Shown here piece by piece: positions 53,813-62,616 of a stretch of DNA of 64,000 nucleotides. The notes below the pieces were generated by a model that made no database searches, was not told the origin of the DNA, and worked only from the letters and a program-made list of their open reading frames with translations. The stretch comes from Laterigemmans sp052161645 (GTDB taxonomy: Bacteria > Planctomycetota > Planctomycetia > Pirellulales > Pirellulaceae): NCBI GenBank assembly GCA_052161645.1, contig CP197414.1; one strand, 5' to 3'. Numbering within the stretch: position 1 is the first letter of the stretch; every line of letters starts with the position of its first letter. Position numbers and translations under genes: made by a program.

Positions 53813-54283
53813 TCAGGAATTTCCTTTGCGATGAGCGTCACCAAAGTGCACCGCGCACGTACCGTTTTCACAACTATCCCGGTTCCAACGATATCGCTGA
53901 CGTGCAAATTGCTGGTACAGCCAACGCCACAACCGGGCTGTACCGGGAAAATGCAAAATCGGCACGACCGGCCACAGCAAGGGCAAGCGTCGCGAGAGAT
54001 AACGCACCGCATCGGCTCCGCCGTGTCGACGGTTTTGCCGATCGATTACATACATCTGCTCCATCAGCTGGTCATAGCTCAAGTCAGAATAGCGATTTTG
54101 GACCCGCGAATCATGCAACGAAATAAAACTAAGCCGAAGTGGCCTTCCGAACACGCTAGACCATTTGTCCAGTGACGCGAGCCGTCGCACTCCCGCAGTG
54201 CAAAATTGACAATGACCGTCGTAAATCACCACGTCCCGCCCTGGATTGGTATCGGGGTCCGCGAGAGCATGGCCGGGATTCAT
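53813..54283 (-). CDS. DCC family thiol-disulfide oxidoreductase (DUF393)
   Basis: 156 residues of the DCC family, named for its DxxCxxC motif, here YDGHCQFC with Cys25 and Cys28. The helical pattern after it (VRRLASLD, LSFISLHDSR, MEQMYVID, GGADAVRYL) matches the family throughout. It has a thioredoxin-like fold and probably acts in redox or metal handling. It is divergent from the coiled-coil membrane protein (92 bp between starts) and lies upstream of the haem protein gene, so co-expression with it is possible. Confidence 0.92.
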   Translation of the reverse strand: MNPGHALADPDTNPGRDVVIYDGHCQFCTAGVRRLASLDKWSSVFGRPLRLSFISLHDSRVQNRYSDLSYDQLMEQMYVIDRQNRRHGGADAVRYLSRRLPLLWPVVPILHFPGTARLWRWLYQQFARQRYRWNRDSCENGTCAVHFGDAHRKGNS

Positions 54284-54375
54284 GAAGAAGCCGATAAATA
54301 TGGAGTGTTTCGTTGCTTACTAATCTCTATACTATACCGTTGAACTGGTTCGACCTTCACACTCTTTGAATTTCC

Positions 54376-56034
54376 ATGGATATCATCCGCCGTCAGGTTG
54401 TCGCCGCCCAACGCCGCTTAATGCTGCAGCGATTCGGTCGTATCGTCACTTGGGCTTTATTCGGTTTGCTGTTAGTCGCCGCTATTGGCGCGGCGGTGCC
54501 AAAAGTGACGGCAATTTCGGTGCCGAGTAATGTGTGGACCCTGAGTTGGGCGATTGGTGCCATCGTGGTTGCCCTCACAATCGCGGCAATCGCCACTTGG
54601 CTGACACGCCCTTCCCTAACCGATACCGCGGCTGAACTCGATCTCCGTTTTCAGTTAAATGAACGCCTTAGCAGCTCTTTGGAGCTTTCCAACGAAGATC
54701 GCGACTCCGAAATGGGCCAAGCCCTGATCGCCGACGCCCAACGCCGAGCGGAAGGTATCTCAGTTGCCGAACGCTTTGGATTGCGACTGCGACGTAGTGG
54801 TCTGCTGCCCCTATTGCCACTGGTATTTCTCGGAGTCCTGATTTTCCTTCCCGACGCCACCCGGGAAAATGTGGCCGATGCCAGCGTTGATAAAGCGGCT
54901 CAACAAGAAGTCAAGCAAGTTAAAACCGCTGCCGAACAACTGAAAAAACGTCTCGAACAACGTCGCCGACAAGCCACTGCGGAAGGGCTCAAAGAGGCTG
55001 AAGAGCTATTCAAAAAACTGGAACGTCAAGCCGACAAATTGAGCCGTCGCGACGACATGACCAAAAAAGATGCCTTGATTGCACTCAATGACATTAAAAA
55101 GCAATTGGAAGAACGCCGTCAGAAATTAGGCTCTCCCGACGAAATGCGAAAGGCGTTGTCCAATTTAAAAGACATTGAACAAGGCCCCGGAGATAAGGTT
55201 GCCAAAGCGATGGAGCAGGGTGACTTTGATAAAGCCCAGCAAGAAGTCGACAAATTGGCTGAGAAATTACGCGACGGCTCGCTGACGGATGCGGAGAAGG
55301 AACAACTAAAAAACCAAATGCAGCAAATGCAGGAGCAAATCAAAGCGGCCACCGAACAACACGAACAAGCGAAACAAAAACTGCAAGAACAAATCGAAGC
55401 GGCCAAGCAAGCGGGCCAAAATGAAGATGCCGCCCGGCTGCAACAGAAAATGAACGCGTTGCAGCAAATGGATGGCAAAATGCAACAAATGAAAGAGATG
55501 GCCGAGAAGATGCAAGCCGCACAGCAAGCAATGGAGCAGGGCGATCCGCAAGCGGCGGCAGACTCGTTGCAAGAGATCGCCGATCAAATGGGTCAGATGC
55601 AACAAGAGATGGAGCAACTCGAAGAACTCGAAGACGCTCTCAACCAACTTTCACAAGCCAAAGACCAAATGGGATGTAAAGAGTGCAGTGGTCAGGGCTG
55701 TAAGGCTTGCCAAGGCCAACAGAATGGCAAAGACTCCGAAAAACCGGGGAACGGTATGGGTAAAGGGCAGGGCGAAGGTGATCGCCCGGAAGAAGAGTCG
55801 GATACAAACTCGTACGACTCACAAGTTCGTGGCCAGCCGAGAAACGGCCGCGCAGTGTTGGCTGGCAGAGCTGGCGGTGAAAATAAGAAAGGTGTGACGC
55901 GTCAAAGCGTTCAGGATGCCATCTTGCAAGCGACCACTGATGATAGCGATCCGCTCGAAGATCAAGCCTATCCAAAGAAAGTTCGCGAGCATGCCGAGGA
56001 ATATTTCAATCTGCTGCGTAACGGAAAGCAATAG
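54376..56034 (+). CDS. membrane-anchored coiled-coil protein with DnaJ-like Cys motif, hypothetical
   Basis: 552 residues. Two membrane segments near 24-45 and 55-78 and a third near 131-148 (LLPLLPLVFLGVLIFL) precede a long Lys/Glu/Gln coiled coil (about 160-430: AAEQLKKRLEQRR, QMQEQIKAATEQHEQAKQ, KMQAAQQAMEQGD). A CKECSGQGCKAC cluster (Cys434, Cys437, Cys442, Cys445) resembles half of a DnaJ zinc finger. The C-terminus is Gly/Asp/Ser-rich and ends with a short folded piece (VREHAEEYFNLLR). No family is recognised. It ends 10 bp before the convergent DUF1501 gene. Confidence 0.8.
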   Translation: MDIIRRQVVAAQRRLMLQRFGRIVTWALFGLLLVAAIGAAVPKVTAISVPSNVWTLSWAIGAIVVALTIAAIATWLTRPSLTDTAAELDLRFQLNERLSSSLELSNEDRDSEMGQALIADAQRRAEGISVAERFGLRLRRSGLLPLLPLVFLGVLIFLPDATRENVADASVDKAAQQEVKQVKTAAEQLKKRLEQRRRQATAEGLKEAEELFKKLERQADKLSRRDDMTKKDALIALNDIKKQLEERRQKLGSPDEMRKALSNLKDIEQGPGDKVAKAMEQGDFDKAQQEVDKLAEKLRDGSLTDAEKEQLKNQMQQMQEQIKAATEQHEQAKQKLQEQIEAAKQAGQNEDAARLQQKMNALQQMDGKMQQMKEMAEKMQAAQQAMEQGDPQAAADSLQEIADQMGQMQQEMEQLEELEDALNQLSQAKDQMGCKECSGQGCKACQGQQNGKDSEKPGNGMGKGQGEGDRPEEESDTNSYDSQVRGQPRNGRAVLAGRAGGENKKGVTRQSVQDAILQATTDDSDPLEDQAYPKKVREHAEEYFNLLRNGKQ

Positions 56035-56044
56035 ACGACTTTTG

Positions 56045-57469
56045 TCAGCGAGCTGCCAACAACTCGTGGACAACGCGACCGTGAACATCGGTCAAGCGAA
56101 AATCTCGGCCGGCGTACCGGTAGGTCAACTGTTCATGATCGAGTCCCAGCAGGTGCAAGATCGTCGCGTGCAGATCATGCATATGCACTTTGTTCTCGAT
56201 CGCTTCGTGACCAAATTCATCGGTCCTGCCGAAACTCATTCCCGATTCAATCCCACCACCCGTCAACCACGTGGTAAATCCGCTCGGATTATGGTCGCGT
56301 CCCGTGCCATTTTCTTGGGCGTAAGGGGTGCGACCAAACTCGGCACCCCACCAAACAATCGTATCATCTAACAAGCCTCGTCGACGAAGATCACTCAACA
56401 GGGCTGCGATTGGCTGATCAACGCGGGCGGCGTGCTCAGCGTGTTTTGGCAAATTGGAGTGTTGATCCCAAGCGGGATTCGCCGAATTGTCACCATAATT
56501 CACTTGGATATATCGCACACCCGCCTCACATAATCGACGCGCCAGCAGGCATTGGCGCCCGTAGTTATCGGTTTCAGGTTTTCCCACACCGTAAGCGTCG
56601 AGTGTTTGCTGCGATTCTTGCCCCAGGTCAAACACGTCGGGTGCTTCGAGTTGCATTCGCCAAGCCAGCTCGTACGATTCAATCGTCGCCTCCAGTCGCT
56701 CGTCGACGCCAGCTTGAGTCAATTGACTATGGTTCAGCTGTTGAGTTAGGTCAAATTTCTGCCTCAGCTTTTGCGAGGGCAGGGCAGGGGGCGTCAAATC
56801 TCGCATTTGCAAATTTTTGCCGCCGGGCTGACCGATCGCGGTACCTTGAAAGCGACTCGGTAAAAACGCGTTCCCGTAATTGCGGGCGCCGCCATTGCCG
56901 GCAGATGGACAAATCGAAACAAAAGCGGGCAAGTTCTCGTTTTCACTACCAAGACCGTAGGAAATCCAAGACCCCATCGAAGGCCGCACAAAGTTACTGG
57001 CCCCGCAGTGTAAGAAAAGTGTCGCCGGACCATGCGCCACCCCTTCAGTATGCATTGAATGGACCAGGCACAGCGAATCCATATGTTGAGCGGTCTGAGT
57101 GAATAACTCGGATGCCCAGCGACCGGTCTCTCCGTAACGTTGAAACCCCCAAGGAGATTTCATGATACGTTGGCTGGAACGTCCATTTTGAGTTCGTGCT
57201 TGAGTCCGATCATCAACAAACTCTAGTCGTTCACCATCTCGTTTTTCTAGCAACGGTTTGTAATCGAACGTATCAACTTGGCTTGGCCCTCCTTGCATGA
57301 ACAGGAAGATCACACGTTTCGCCCGCGGCTCGAAATGAGGCGTCCCCGCAAGATGGGCCGCTGCTTGCGCGCGCTGTTGATTGGCGAGTCCAGCCAAAGC
57401 AAGTCCGCCAAAACCACAGGCTGTTTGTTGTAACAACTGCCGTCGGGAAAATTGTGGATGGATCACCAT
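56045..57469 (-). CDS. DUF1501 family protein, Tat-exported (second copy)
   Basis: 474 residues from the ATG at 57469, which has an AGAGAGG ribosome-binding sequence close upstream. The Tat leader is SRRQLLQQTACGFGGLALAG. DUF1501 signatures include FLFMQGGPSQVDTFDYKP, LVHSMHTEG, and WWGAEFGRTPYAQ. The downstream GRDHNPSGFTTWLTGGGI is highly characteristic. It begins 14 bp after the PSCyt gene stop and forms an operon with it. Function unknown; the paralogue at 7865-9208 is diverged. Confidence 0.94.
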   Translation of the reverse strand: MVIHPQFSRRQLLQQTACGFGGLALAGLANQQRAQAAAHLAGTPHFEPRAKRVIFLFMQGGPSQVDTFDYKPLLEKRDGERLEFVDDRTQARTQNGRSSQRIMKSPWGFQRYGETGRWASELFTQTAQHMDSLCLVHSMHTEGVAHGPATLFLHCGASNFVRPSMGSWISYGLGSENENLPAFVSICPSAGNGGARNYGNAFLPSRFQGTAIGQPGGKNLQMRDLTPPALPSQKLRQKFDLTQQLNHSQLTQAGVDERLEATIESYELAWRMQLEAPDVFDLGQESQQTLDAYGVGKPETDNYGRQCLLARRLCEAGVRYIQVNYGDNSANPAWDQHSNLPKHAEHAARVDQPIAALLSDLRRRGLLDDTIVWWGAEFGRTPYAQENGTGRDHNPSGFTTWLTGGGIESGMSFGRTDEFGHEAIENKVHMHDLHATILHLLGLDHEQLTYRYAGRDFRLTDVHGRVVHELLAAR

Positions 57470-57483
57470 ATGCCTCTCTTTTT

Positions 57484-60405
57484 CTATCGTATGTATTGAA
57501 AGTCGATGGTGCAAAACAGTGAATGCACAATATCAGCCCAACTATTGATCAGATTATCCGAATTCTCGGCGAGATATTGGTGCACAGTAATATATTCATG
57601 CTCGGTTGGTTCTCGGCCCAAGGTGGCAAGAAATAAGTCTGAGAACTTGACACCGTCTGCTCGCGGATCATTCTCCGCATAGCGTTTCGCCGCCGCTTGG
57701 CTCAATTCAAGCACCAAGGGATTATTCATCATGAATAGGGCTTGGGGCGGTACCGTACTGGTATCGCGCCGTCCCGTTACCAAGCTGGCATTCGCTCCAT
57801 CAAAGACGTCGATGATCTCGGGACGCGAGTTCCGCAAGGCGGGCCAATAAATGGCTCGCCGAGGCCCATTGTGCACGAATCCATAATCGGCTGACAATCG
57901 ATCGGGAATTGTCTTGCCACCCATGCTACGATCCAACTGACCGCTAATTTGTTGCATCGCGTCAAGCAAACTCTCCGCCGGCAAGCGCTGACGCACAGCA
58001 CGTAACCAAAGCCGGTTGGCGGGGTCGGCAGCCAGTATTTCGGCAGTCGCTTGACTGTCCCGACGATACGTTTCCGATAACACGATTTCGCGAATTAACG
58101 ATTTGATGGACCAACCTTGATCGATCAGCTGGCGAGCCAAATAATCTAATAGTTCGGGATGCGTTGGCGGGGTGCCGGTGGTGCCAAAGTTATCGGGAGA
58201 ACGAACGAGCCATTCACCGCAAAGCCATCCCCAAACTCGGTTCGCCATGACCCGCGCGGTCAACGGATTTGACTCATCGGCCAACCAACGACCCAGTTCT
58301 TCTCGTCCGCTAGCGTCGGCGGGCATATTCAGATCACAATCGCCGACTGCGACGCTCAGCACGCCACGAGGCGCTAACTCGCCCGCTCGATGTACATTAC
58401 CGCGAATTTGAACCGCCAGATCCTTGAACTCATCACGTTCCCTCACACCCATGTATTTTGGTTGCGGTGGTGCATGCTGTTCTAACTCCTTTAACTCCTG
58501 CTTCCATTGCTGCAATTGGGCTTGCAACTCTTGTTGTGCCTCTGCTTCACGGGGATCCTCTTTGACAATCAAGTCCGCAGTGGCATTTGTCGTTTCGAGC
58601 GGTAAGAATTGGACCGCGTCGACGATCACGTGCCCCGTGGCGGCAACATTTGCGATCGTTACTTGGGCTGCTGCTGAGGTGGTAAACGTATACTCCCCCA
58701 GGTCTTCAAATATACCGTCGCTGGAAGGTGTCCGCTGCTGGTTAATCCTAACAATGTGCGTATCTTGAGCGTCTTGCACCGTGACCACTACTTGTCGCGA
58801 GCGGTTTCCACCCGCCGAGTAAGAAACGAGCACTCGATAGCGACCAGCCGCTGGTAGCATGGTTGAAAAAGTGGCCGTCTTTTTACCTTGCCCCTGATTG
58901 TCGTCATGCAAGTAACCAGTTGCTACGAATCGGGGCGTATGATCGCTGCGAGTCCATTGTCCGACAAGTTCCGCATGTTCATCATCGATGACAATCCCCG
59001 GCAGACTCTTGAGAGGTACCGACTTTTGTCCGGCGGCGGGACTTTTCAGTTGTTTTTCGGCAGCGGCAATCTGTTTGCGTAGTTCGCCTATTTGCTGTTG
59101 ATAAACGGTGACCTGTTGCTGTGCCGTCGAGCTCAAGGGCAGAGGTTTTTCAACCCAATTTGAGACATTGGCATGCTCAAAACTTTGCACGTTGCGAAGA
59201 ATTCCCGCCAAAGCGTAATAGTCTCGTGTGGGAATGGGATCAAACTTATGATCATGACAACGGGCACAGCCAATCGTTTGGGCTAAGATTGCGGAACCTA
59301 TCACATTCAATTGTTCGTCAACCGCGTCCATGTTTAGCTTTTCTTTATCTTGATCTTCGAGGTTGTGATTCCCCAAAGCGAGAAAGCCAGTCGCGATACA
59401 TTGAAGTTGTTGCTGAGCAACGGAATCGGCTGGTAACAAATCACCAGCCACCTGTTCCAGTACGAAGCGATCGTACCGTAGGTCCTGATTCATAGCGGCA
59501 ATCACATAATCGCGATATCGCCAAGCTTGATGTTGAACGAGACCGCGCAACGTCACTGATTCCGCGTAACGAGCGATATCTAACCAGTGCCTGCCCCAAT
59601 GTTCGCCAAACTCTGGAGATGCCAACAGCCGGTCCACTAGTTTTTCGTAGGCCCGCGGACTTTCATCAGTCAGACTGGCTCGCAATTCGGCCGGCGTAGG
59701 TGGTAGACCAGTGAGGTCAAAATAGAGCCGACGGATCAAAGTGTGGCGATCTGCCAGCGGAGCGGCTATCACGACATTTGCAGAACCGTCCTCGCTGGCA
59801 GCCTGCTGCTGCGGCCAAGCGGCCTGGATAAATGCATCAATGGGGGTTGCTGCGGCGAGTTTGGTCGCCAGTGGTGGGTTGAGCTTTCGAGGAAGTGGTT
59901 GATAGGCCCAATGTTGCCGACCCGCTTCCAAATCGATCGTCGTGCTTGAATGGCCCGCGTTGACCTCACTTCTGGGATCGGTAGCCCCAGCCGCTATCCA
60001 GATGCGGAAGTCTTCCAAGATGCGATCATCCAGACGGCCAGCTGGCGGCATTTCGTAGTCTTCATATCGCATGGCGGCTAGCAATAAACTTTGTTCGGCA
60101 TTTCCCGGTGAGATCGCCGGTCCAGAGTCGCCACCACGCAATAACCCTTCCTGAGAATCGACCGCCAAACCGGCTTGGAAATCTCCCGCCTGTCGTGCCG
60201 CTTCGCTGTGGCACGAATAACAGTGCTCGACCAAGACGGGGCGAATGCGGTTCTCGAAAAATTCAACACTCGCCGGATCAGCCGCTAAAGAATCCGCGGC
60301 CGCAGCAACGCTGAACAACAGACAAACTAGCGACAGTTTCGTCCCAGAAACTGGTTGACGAAACCGTGAGGTTTTTTGCCAAAGATTGCTGGGCTGACCA
60401 TGCAT
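57484..60405 (-). CDS. PSCyt1/DUF1549/DUF1553 protein with inserted golvesin-like domain
   Basis: 973 residues. Signal peptide (LSLVCLLFSVAAAADSLA), then PSCyt1 with CYSCH (Cys62, Cys65, His66) and MPPAGRL. DUF1549 follows with CARCHDHKFDPIP. Between DUF1549 and DUF1553 there is an extra beta-rich domain around 460-620 (GIVIDDEHAELVGQW, GRYRVLVSYSAGGNRS, VIVDAVQFLPL) that resembles golvesin/xanthan-lyase carbohydrate-binding modules. DUF1553 closes the protein (NPLTARAMVNRVWGWLCGEW split accordingly, TGRRDTSTVPPQALFMMN). The insertion is absent from the copy at 9214-11265 and suggests sugar binding. First gene of a two-gene operon with DUF1501. Confidence 0.92.
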   Translation of the reverse strand: MHGQPSNLWQKTSRFRQPVSGTKLSLVCLLFSVAAAADSLAADPASVEFFENRIRPVLVEHCYSCHSEAARQAGDFQAGLAVDSQEGLLRGGDSGPAISPGNAEQSLLLAAMRYEDYEMPPAGRLDDRILEDFRIWIAAGATDPRSEVNAGHSSTTIDLEAGRQHWAYQPLPRKLNPPLATKLAAATPIDAFIQAAWPQQQAASEDGSANVVIAAPLADRHTLIRRLYFDLTGLPPTPAELRASLTDESPRAYEKLVDRLLASPEFGEHWGRHWLDIARYAESVTLRGLVQHQAWRYRDYVIAAMNQDLRYDRFVLEQVAGDLLPADSVAQQQLQCIATGFLALGNHNLEDQDKEKLNMDAVDEQLNVIGSAILAQTIGCARCHDHKFDPIPTRDYYALAGILRNVQSFEHANVSNWVEKPLPLSSTAQQQVTVYQQQIGELRKQIAAAEKQLKSPAAGQKSVPLKSLPGIVIDDEHAELVGQWTRSDHTPRFVATGYLHDDNQGQGKKTATFSTMLPAAGRYRVLVSYSAGGNRSRQVVVTVQDAQDTHIVRINQQRTPSSDGIFEDLGEYTFTTSAAAQVTIANVAATGHVIVDAVQFLPLETTNATADLIVKEDPREAEAQQELQAQLQQWKQELKELEQHAPPQPKYMGVRERDEFKDLAVQIRGNVHRAGELAPRGVLSVAVGDCDLNMPADASGREELGRWLADESNPLTARVMANRVWGWLCGEWLVRSPDNFGTTGTPPTHPELLDYLARQLIDQGWSIKSLIREIVLSETYRRDSQATAEILAADPANRLWLRAVRQRLPAESLLDAMQQISGQLDRSMGGKTIPDRLSADYGFVHNGPRRAIYWPALRNSRPEIIDVFDGANASLVTGRRDTSTVPPQALFMMNNPLVLELSQAAAKRYAENDPRADGVKFSDLFLATLGREPTEHEYITVHQYLAENSDNLINSWADIVHSLFCTIDFQYIR

Positions 60406-60563
60406 GGGGCAAATTCAGGCGGTTGGAGGAAGGCAATGGGGGAAGGAACCTCCATTGTAGGCCAATTACCGCATGGTTTCAGCACCAAAACCGATCTTCC
60501 TAGCGGGAAAAACAAATGCTGAAAACTACCTATCTGTGACTTGCCTGTTGACCTGTGGGGCGA

Positions 60564-61817
60564 TCAGTCCCACTCTTCGTCGTCTTCGTCGTCAACTAGG
60601 TCTTCGTCGTCATCCTCATCGTCCCATTCGTCGTCGTCTTCCAGGTCATCTTCCGTGTCATCCTCTTCTTCGTCATCTTCCCAGTCTTCGTCGTCATCGA
60701 CCTCTTCCCAGTCGGCATCCTCTTCGTCGTCGTCGTCTTCTACGCCGTCGTCTTCTTCGTCTTCATCATCGTCGGCCCAATCATCGTCGAATTCGTCGTC
60801 ATCGTCGGTGACATCATCGTCGTCATCACCAAAGAGTTCGTCTTCTTCATCTTCGATCACTCCTTCGGGACTCACGGTGTTCACCGTTGCCGAATCAACT
60901 ATCGAACGCTCGTCATCAGTCTGGGAAGGGTTGATGACTAAATCGGCAACGGCAGTACTCACGTCGGACTCCTCCTCAGGGGCGCCTAAAACAGGTTGTT
61001 GATCAGGATTCGCATCGGCCGACTGATGGCCATCACTCCAATCCGGATCATCGGAAATGTCGATTTCGGACTGATCGAGAGCTGGCAGGGCGTCGGCGCC
61101 ACGAAGTCCGAAGGTTTGTAAGAAACGTTTTGTTGTCGCGTAAAGGTAGGGTCGCCCCAGTTCTTCACTGCGTCCGCTAATGCGAACCAGGTCTTTATCC
61201 ATCAATTGCCGCAGGATCTCCCCGCAAGAAACTCCTCGAATTGCCTCAATATCGGCTCGTAAAACAGGTTGGCGGTAGGCCACAATGGCGATCGTTTCCA
61301 TAGCGGGGGGTGTTAGTTGAATGGTTTGGGGGATATGTCCAAGTCGTCGGAGCCAAGGAGCCAGCGCTGGTCGTGTCAGCAGTTGGTAACCGCCCGCTAC
61401 TTCTTCAGCGCGAAACGCTCGACCTTGTTCGGTGTAAAGTTGATTTAATTGCCGGACCAGCGTACGCGCCTCTGTCGCATCCGCCAAGCCAGCTAACTGG
61501 GCCAGTTTTCGGCTTGCCACGGGTGAGCGGATTAACAGTAAAACGGCTTCGACCCGCTGACGTTTCATCAGCGGATCAGTTTGCTCCCAAAATTTTCGTC
61601 CCGACAGCGGCACCGCGACTGTCTGTGAATCGTTCGCCAGATTCTCGCTAGCGGCTTGTTGCCACCGCCACCGTTGTTGCTTGCCGGCCGAATGACCAAG
61701 AGCAACCAATCCAGCAGCGATGTTGTTTTTTCGTCGCGCGGCAGGCCAAGGATAATCAGTTGGTGGTCCACCGCTAGAGGTTATTCCGAGACGCTGTTGC
61801 CAACCGTATCTTTCCAT
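60564..61817 (-). CDS. scpB: segregation and condensation protein ScpB with hyperacidic tail
   Basis: About 417 residues from the ATG at 61817. The ScpB winged-helix pair is clear: KRQRVEAVLLLIRSPVASRKLA, then IQLTPPAMETIAIVAYRQPVLRADIEAIRGV (two segments) and LYATTKRFLQTFGL. ScpB joins ScpA and SMC in the condensin complex. Beyond the usual length of about 200 residues there is a linker and a last 96-residue block in which 76 residues are Asp or Glu, with scattered Trp. GTG at 61889 and ATG at 61568 are alternative starts. The acidic tail is encoded by GAT/GAC/GAA repeats, which create a false poly-Ser frame on the plus strand. Confidence 0.88.
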   Translation of the reverse strand: MERYGWQQRLGITSSGGPPTDYPWPAARRKNNIAAGLVALGHSAGKQQRWRWQQAASENLANDSQTVAVPLSGRKFWEQTDPLMKRQRVEAVLLLIRSPVASRKLAQLAGLADATEARTLVRQLNQLYTEQGRAFRAEEVAGGYQLLTRPALAPWLRRLGHIPQTIQLTPPAMETIAIVAYRQPVLRADIEAIRGVSCGEILRQLMDKDLVRISGRSEELGRPYLYATTKRFLQTFGLRGADALPALDQSEIDISDDPDWSDGHQSADANPDQQPVLGAPEEESDVSTAVADLVINPSQTDDERSIVDSATVNTVSPEGVIEDEEDELFGDDDDDVTDDDDEFDDDWADDDEDEEDDGVEDDDDEEDADWEEVDDDEDWEDDEEEDDTEDDLEDDDEWDDEDDDEDLVDDEDDEEWD

Positions 61818-61920
61818 TGCGTGACATCCGTTTCCCGTAGTTCTGCAATACCGTGATTCTTCGTGGTCGTTAAACTGTCTGGTATTCACCTCCCGCTGCT
61901 TTTACACCGAAGACGTGATT

Positions 61921-62616
61921 ATGTCAGCCGATCGTGCGAGAAAACGACGCGCCATTAAAATGTCCCTGATCAGCGGCTTTATTTTGTTGGCTGTGCTGGG
62001 AATCGTAACTTGGTTAGGAGGACGTGTCAGGGGCGTCGAATTTGCGCCGACCCATTTCACACAACGCGAATTCGTTTTCTGGGAAATTCCGCTCGTTCAT
62101 CTCCAGGTAACGCCAATTCGACGCAAGACGGTATCTACTCCTACGATCAACCTGCTGCGAAGCAAAGGGTATCTTCAGATCCCGTCGGGAACACCGGAAA
62201 ATTACCATTTAGTTGAAATTCAACATGGTTATTTTTCCCAAACCCAGGTCGCCGATGCAGAGATTCTCGTCAAATACCTGCAACTGGCGAATTCTGGCTC
62301 GCCGATTTGGGAAACCTGGAGTCGCGACAATCCGGCCGCGGCGGCTGTGTTTTGGCCGGTGATTCAACGGTTAGCGGAGCGTGATTTGTATTTGTTAATT
62401 CCCGACCTGTTTGCCATCGCGGCACAAGAAACCAGCGGTCCGGTGTTATCGGCCGCCATCGACACTCATTTGCAAGCTGCTTACCAATCACTGGCGGAAG
62501 ATCTGTTGGCCGCCGGACACCCCCCGATGGCTGCTGCCGTGTTACGCGATGCGCAAACCGACTTTCCGCGAAATCCTCTCTTTCCTGAAATGTTAGAAAG
62601 TCTTCCCGAGCTGTGA
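61921..62616 (+). CDS. single-pass membrane protein, hypothetical
   Basis: About 231 residues. Basic N-terminus (RARKRRAIK) followed by one membrane segment (LISGFILLAVLGIVTWLGG). The rest is a soluble domain with alternating helices, perhaps TPR-like at the end (AAVLRDAQTDFPRNPLFPEMLESLP). No family is recognised. The stop overlaps the GTG start of the cysteine desulfurase gene (GTGA), so the two are co-translated. It is divergent from scpB with about 100 bp between. Confidence 0.72.
   Translation: MSADRARKRRAIKMSLISGFILLAVLGIVTWLGGRVRGVEFAPTHFTQREFVFWEIPLVHLQVTPIRRKTVSTPTINLLRSKGYLQIPSGTPENYHLVEIQHGYFSQTQVADAEILVKYLQLANSGSPIWETWSRDNPAAAAVFWPVIQRLAERDLYLLIPDLFAIAAQETSGPVLSAAIDTHLQAAYQSLAEDLLAAGHPPMAAAVLRDAQTDFPRNPLFPEMLESLPEL

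Noticed and set aside
60564..60860. Regular TCGTCG-type spacing suggesting a CRISPR or satellite
   Set aside because: Triplet periodicity in a coding low-complexity tract, with no repeat-spacer pattern.
60541..61002. Plus-strand frame of almost pure serine
   Set aside because: It is the antisense of the Asp/Glu-rich tail of ScpB; GAT/GAC/GAA codons read backwards give TCN serine codons.
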